DNA of 64,000 nucleotides, taken from Bacillus methanolicus (lineage in GTDB: Bacteria > Bacillota > Bacilli > Bacillales > Cytobacillaceae). The stretch spans positions 38,071 through 102,070 of the forward strand of contig NZ_VTQX01000015.1 of the NCBI RefSeq assembly GCF_008764295.1, given 5' to 3'. Made by a program: the position numbers and the translations under genes. Below are positions 60,380 through 64,000 of this stretch, piece by piece. Position 1 is the stretch's first letter; each line of letters opens with the position of its first letter. The notes below the pieces were generated by a model, which saw nothing but the letters and a program-made list of their open reading frames with translations, had not been told where the DNA came from and did not search any database.

Positions 60380-61063
60380 CTATTCCTTCCAGTGATATCC
60401 ACGTCCCCATTCTGTACATAAATGGACGGGGTTGGATGGATCCTTTTCGATTTTTTGGCGAATACGCCTTATATTGACATCAACTACTTTAATATCACCG
60501 ACATAGTATTCTCCCCATACTTCGTCAAGAAGCTCATCCCTAGAAAAGACGCGGTTTGGGCGACTCATCATGAACTGCAAAATCGAGTATTCCGTTGGCG
60601 TTAGCTTAATCTCTTCATCTTCATGTATGATTTTTTTATGAGCTTGATCTAATCGAAAAGATCCGGAAACAATATTTTTTTTCCCATATTCCTCAGGGCT
60701 GTTTAACCTTCTCAACAGTGAATAAATCCTTGCCTCCAGTTCGGCTAGGCTGAACGGTTTGCTTAAATAATCATCCGCTCCCATGATTAAACCTTCCACA
60801 CGATCTTTTTCCTGAGTCTTTGCAGTAAGCATGATAATACCAACTGTTTGATTTACCTTTCTAATTTGCTGACAAACCTCAAACCCATCTATTCCCGGAA
60901 GCATGAGATCAAGAAGGATGATCGCAAATGACTCACGCTGAAAATACATTAAAGCATCTTCACCTGTGACCGCCTCTTTGACGATATATCCTTTCTTTCT
61001 AAGATTTAAGCTTAGGAAACTTCTGATCGATAATTCATCTTCAACAACGAGAATATTTGTCAT
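60380..61063 (-). CDS. OmpR-family response regulator
   Basis: A 227-residue regulator. The receiver has the phosphoacceptor Asp in IILLDLMLPGIDGF (about 52), Thr in MLTAK and Lys in YLSKPFS. The effector is a winged helix of the OmpR/PhoB type (TPTEYSILQFMMSRPNRVFSRDELLDEVWG and VNIRRIRQKIEKDP). Cognate to the adjacent kinase. Confidence 0.95.
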   Translation of the reverse strand: MTNILVVEDELSIRSFLSLNLRKKGYIVKEAVTGEDALMYFQRESFAIILLDLMLPGIDGFEVCQQIRKVNQTVGIIMLTAKTQEKDRVEGLIMGADDYLSKPFSLAELEARIYSLLRRLNSPEEYGKKNIVSGSFRLDQAHKKIIHEDEEIKLTPTEYSILQFMMSRPNRVFSRDELLDEVWGEYYVGDIKVVDVNIRRIRQKIEKDPSNPVHLCTEWGRGYHWKE

Positions 61064-61075
61064 GTATGGTCCTCC

Positions 61076-62338
61076 TCAAAACTCATCTTGCAATAAGTGA
61101 AATTGTGTAAATGGAAAATCCTTCATTTCTGCCATTTCTGTATAAAAAACCATGTCCTTCGTTTCTTCGAGAATCGTGGCAGACGCAGGAGCAAGCATAT
61201 CATTCTCTTGCCAGCGCACCTCAAAAAGGACGTTTCGGCTTGCAATATCTACTAGCTGGACACCATCATCCAGTTTATTCAGCGTCACTTTTTCAAACCA
61301 AGCTGGCGGGATTTCAATATAAAACCTTCTCTCACGATCGGTATAGCGCTCCATCACTTTGTGCGAATCTCCATCAATAGAATAAGTCGAGTAATATTCA
61401 ATAAATGGAATATCTGCAAATGCCGTCTCTTCCCAGCCTTGTGGAATATACATACTCCCTACCTCTAAAACACCATCATTATTCATATCTCGACTATAGA
61501 GTGGTTTAGCCTTAATCATATCTTCTTCCAATTTAATTAAACCTTCATCACCGAAAACAACCATTTCTGTCGTCATGGAATGAGCTCCAATTGCACTATC
61601 AATGAACAAAGCTTGATGACCATCACTTAATTTTCCACTTTCTACATTTTCGTGAAAGGCGTAAGGGTCTAGACTAACAGTATCAAGTAATTGTAATTCC
61701 TTATTCTCGTATTGAAAGAGATCAGCATTATAAAATTCCCTTTTCTTCCCATCAATAACGAGAAGCTCCTCCACTCCATCACGATTATAATCGGCTACAT
61801 CCACTACATCATAAGGTCTTTCTAATATTTGTTGAAAACTGCCTTTGTTCCACTCATAAATCAATAACTGCTTTTCTGTTTCAAAATCGGAGAAGTAAAG
61901 TCCGATCACAACTTCCAATACACCATCCTCATTTAAGTCGGATAACTTAAAGTAATCCAGCAAATAATAATCTGTCTCCAATTTTGTTAATTGCTCCCAC
62001 TCCCCATCTTTTTCACGAAGAAAGAGGAGTTGAACATTTCGATCGGTCTTATTTTCCCTATACAAAACGACTGCTTCCAGTTCTCCATTCCCAGTTGTTT
62101 CCTCCACGAAAATGGACTCTTTTGTTAATCCATGCTTCGCGGTAACGAATTCCATATTTGCTGGGAGCAATTGCTGAACTTTTTCTCTTAATGCTGTTTT
62201 CTGCCTATCTCCACTTGGAGGTGATTCAATTAAATCGCTCGGTCCCTTTACTAGCAGACTCGGCTTTTCAATAATGTCACAAGCCGATAATACGATAAAG
62301 ACCGCTATGAGTATAAAAAATTTCCATTTCCCCTTCAA
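61076..62338 (-). CDS. Surface lipoprotein with VCBS/FG-GAP-like repeats
   Basis: A 420-residue lipoprotein starting at TTG behind GGAGG. Signal ends in VFIVLSAC (Cys20). The body contains repeated Asp-rich motifs of the FG-GAP/VCBS type: LSDLNEDGVLEVVIG, VADYNRDGVEELLVI and RDMNNDGVLEVGSM, which bind calcium in beta-propellers. It probably folds as a propeller on the cell surface. It opens the operon of kinase, AsnB and LprI-like proteins, 12 bases before the response regulator, and may be the sensor's partner. Confidence 0.82.
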   Translation of the reverse strand: MKGKWKFFILIAVFIVLSACDIIEKPSLLVKGPSDLIESPPSGDRQKTALREKVQQLLPANMEFVTAKHGLTKESIFVEETTGNGELEAVVLYRENKTDRNVQLLFLREKDGEWEQLTKLETDYYLLDYFKLSDLNEDGVLEVVIGLYFSDFETEKQLLIYEWNKGSFQQILERPYDVVDVADYNRDGVEELLVIDGKKREFYNADLFQYENKELQLLDTVSLDPYAFHENVESGKLSDGHQALFIDSAIGAHSMTTEMVVFGDEGLIKLEEDMIKAKPLYSRDMNNDGVLEVGSMYIPQGWEETAFADIPFIEYYSTYSIDGDSHKVMERYTDRERRFYIEIPPAWFEKVTLNKLDDGVQLVDIASRNVLFEVRWQENDMLAPASATILEETKDMVFYTEMAEMKDFPFTQFHLLQDEF

Positions 62339-62525
62339 AATTCGCTACCTCCAAAATTTTACTCCACTTAAGTAACTTAATTATAATGCTCTTGAATCGA
62401 GGATAATTTACAAAGTAGTTACAATTTTGCTCTGTTCCATACATTCCTTAGTATTCCCTTGATAAATTTGGAACAACATCATGTTGCAACGCCCATTTAA
62501 ATATTTTTCACAAATATTACTTTAC

Positions 62526-62565
62526 CTGTCGTAGTAATTATGATACATTGAAATTACTACGACAG
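62526..62565. promoter_or_regulatory. PadR operator, perfect 14-bp inverted repeat
   Basis: CTGTCGTAGTAATT (62526-62539) and AATTACTACGACAG (62552-62565) around 12 bases. A further partial half-site GTACGACA lies at 62571-62578. Confidence 0.8.
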
Positions 62566-62621
62566 ATGAAGTACGACAAATGGAGTAATATCCATAAAAA
62601 CCTGCAGAAAGGAGACTTCTT

Positions 62622-62954
62622 TTGATTAGCAGTGATGTTATTCGGGGATACAACGATACGATCATTCTTTATTTATTGTTAGAAAATGAGTCTTATGGCT
62701 ATGAAATATCCAAGCAAATTAAAGAATTGTCTCATGAGAAATACACGATTAAAGAAACCACTTTATATTCAGCTTTTAATCGCTTATTGAATAACGGTTA
62801 TATCGAAGCCTTTTATAAAGACGAAACATTTGGCAAAAGGCGCACTTATTACAAAATCACCAAAGCGGGAATTCACTACTACAAAGAAAAATGTCAAGAA
62901 TGGGAATTAACGAAGGAAGTTATTAACCGATTTATTAGGGAGGATTTTATATGA
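62622..62954 (+). CDS. PadR-family regulator (second module)
   Basis: A 110-residue winged-helix repressor starting at TTG behind GAAAGGAG. The family core is IILYLLLENESYGYEISKQIKEL, the recognition helix TTLYSAFNRLLNNGYIEAFY, and the wing GKRRTYYKITKAG. It overlaps the next gene by ATGA. The perfect inverted repeat 57 bases upstream is its likely operator and autoregulation site. Confidence 0.93.
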   Translation: MISSDVIRGYNDTIILYLLLENESYGYEISKQIKELSHEKYTIKETTLYSAFNRLLNNGYIEAFYKDETFGKRRTYYKITKAGIHYYKEKCQEWELTKEVINRFIREDFI

Positions 62955-63910
62955 ATACCCTTGTTGATTATTTAGATAACCTATTTGCTACTTTGCCGAA
63001 GACAAAGCAATTAGAAGACATACGAGCAGATATGCTGGCAAATATGGAGGACAAATATAATGAGTTAAAAAAATTAGGGAAATCTGAAAATGAAGCGATT
63101 GGTATCGTCATTTCAGAATTCGGTAATATTGATGAACTCTTGAATGAACTTGACATTCAATTAGAGCAAAAAGAAACCCACTTCCCTTTATTATTAGAGG
63201 AAGAGGCTGAAGACTTTCTTAAAACAAGTAAAAAGGCAAGCATGCTTATAGGACTCGGCGTGACCCTTTGTATGCTTGGAGCAGCGTTACTCATTTTATT
63301 TTTTCAGCTTCCAAACTTTTCTGAACTTGCCGCAACAACCATCGGTGTGACCACGTTACTTGTTCTCGTAGCCATTGCCGTTGGACTCTTTATTTACGGA
63401 GGCATGCTTAAGGACAAATACAAAACGATTGAAAAAAAAGGAGAATTCTCCCTTTCATTCAACATGAAAAAAATGCTTGAGGACAAGGCGAAAGCCTATC
63501 AACCGACATATGCACTATCCGTTATTTTCGGCGTCATATTATGCATTCTTTCTCCCGTATCTCTCTTTATCGCCATGGCCATAAGTGAAGAAGCTGTCAA
63601 TTACGGTGTTGTTGCCTTGCTTTGTATCATAGCCATCGCGATAAATATTTTTATTTACTATGGAGGCATAAAAGACAGCTACAATAAATTGCTGAAGCTT
63701 GAAGAATACTCCGAACGTCAAAAGGAAGAAAACAAAGTAGTTGGGGCAGTTGCAGCCATCATTTGGCCACTAGCTGTTTGTATCTTCCTCATCACCGGCC
63801 TAGTTTATCAGCAATGGCATATCAATTGGATTATCTTTCCGATCACAGGTCTTTTGTTTGCGATGTTTAGCGCCGCATATAACATCCTGAAAACAAATGA
63901 AACAAAATGA
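62951..63910 (+). CDS. HAAS (DUF1700) domain membrane protein (second module)
   Basis: A 319-residue protein. Residues 1-75 form the HAAS helical module (LVDYLDNLFATLPKTKQLEDIRADMLANMEDKYNEL, IVISEFGNIDELLNELD); six or so membrane segments follow. It belongs to the same class as the protein at 40129-40767 but is longer. Coupled to the PadR gene by an ATGA overlap. Confidence 0.85.
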   Translation: MNTLVDYLDNLFATLPKTKQLEDIRADMLANMEDKYNELKKLGKSENEAIGIVISEFGNIDELLNELDIQLEQKETHFPLLLEEEAEDFLKTSKKASMLIGLGVTLCMLGAALLILFFQLPNFSELAATTIGVTTLLVLVAIAVGLFIYGGMLKDKYKTIEKKGEFSLSFNMKKMLEDKAKAYQPTYALSVIFGVILCILSPVSLFIAMAISEEAVNYGVVALLCIIAIAINIFIYYGGIKDSYNKLLKLEEYSERQKEENKVVGAVAAIIWPLAVCIFLITGLVYQQWHINWIIFPITGLLFAMFSAAYNILKTNETK

Positions 63911-63913
63911 AAC

Positions 63914-64000
63914 GAGGCTGGGACATAAATAGCCTCTAATAAGTACCACCCGTGAGAACGGGTGGTTTTCTCTGCGGCTGAAAGCCTTTGTTACTGACCA
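63914..64000. repeat. Hairpin-pair element at the right edge
   Basis: GAGGCT (63914-63919) pairs with AGCCTC (63931-63936), then ACCACCCGT (63945-63953) pairs with ACGGGTGGT (63958-63966) followed by TTTT. The second hairpin can end transcription of the HAAS gene. The double-hairpin wording GAGGCTGGGACATAAA looks like a dispersed element of Bacillaceae, and it runs to the window end. Confidence 0.6.

Noticed and set aside
1..64000. Prophage, genomic island, tRNA or rRNA genes
   Set aside because: No integrase, phage structural gene, complete transposase, tRNA cloverleaf or rRNA segment was recognised, and base composition looks even across the window by eye.

Overview
The window is a stretch of chromosome from a low-GC Gram-positive bacterium, almost certainly a Bacillaceae (Bacillus-group) species. 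Reasons: strong AAGGAGG-type ribosome binding sites with frequent TTG and GTG starts; many proteins that match Bacillus subtilis families closely (CatE, HmoA, CsaA, NrnB, YvgN, YfkO, YcgT/YumC, YoaP); Rex, Fur and LacI-type operators; and T-rich intrinsic terminators. I see no rRNA, tRNA, prophage, intact insertion sequence or CRISPR array.

Layout. 0-9 kb: catechol dioxygenase, a Rex-controlled small gene plus adhE, a one-domain flavoprotein, a CPBP protease split by a frameshift, a Fur-controlled heme monooxygenase and a DUF1646 transporter. 9-21 kb: DDAH-like hydrolase, MscS channel, a GntR/ABC transporter operon (its permease also frameshifted), a SET-domain gene cluster, a Vga-type antibiotic-resistance ABC-F gene behind an elaborate attenuator, then YbaK, VWA, Xre-membrane pair, YoaP, CsaA and NrnB. 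21-29 kb: a Fur-regulated siderophore ABC transporter, a ferredoxin-NADP reductase, an aldo-keto reductase and a nitroreductase. 29-38 kb: a malto/isomalto-oligosaccharide locus (two GH13 glucosidases, ABC importer without ATPase, LacI regulator) with shared operators, followed by a 52-bp tandem repeat array. 38-48 kb: PadR/HAAS/DUF4173 operon, LLM oxidoreductase, a CD3324 gene with a possible translational attenuator, FusB/FusC-type protein, ECF sigma/anti-sigma pair, a caspase-like protein, DUF1540 and a YiiX-like hydrolase. 48-56 kb: RND efflux pump with divergent TetR, a NUDIX gene under a ykkC-family riboswitch, and a second Fur-controlled siderophore importer lacking an ATPase. 56-64 kb: a five-gene operon (surface lipoprotein, response regulator, histidine kinase, AsnB-type amidotransferase, LprI-like lipoprotein) and a second PadR/HAAS module.

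How the genes work together. Iron is one theme: four Fur-box-like sites control two siderophore uptake systems, a reductase and a heme monooxygenase; the second uptake system probably borrows the ATPase of the first. Antibiotic and envelope stress is another: Vga-like ABC-F, FusB/FusC-like protein, RND pump, ECF sigma factor, and the kinase/AsnB/LprI operon, which I read as a candidate peptidoglycan amidation and lysozyme-response unit. Carbon use is the third: the glucosidase pair seems split between alpha-1,4 and alpha-1,6 bonds. The most striking non-coding features are the three-state leader of the ABC-F gene with a three-codon ORF, the ykkC-type riboswitch, the 13-copy 52-bp hairpin repeat, and a small MITE-like repeat family.
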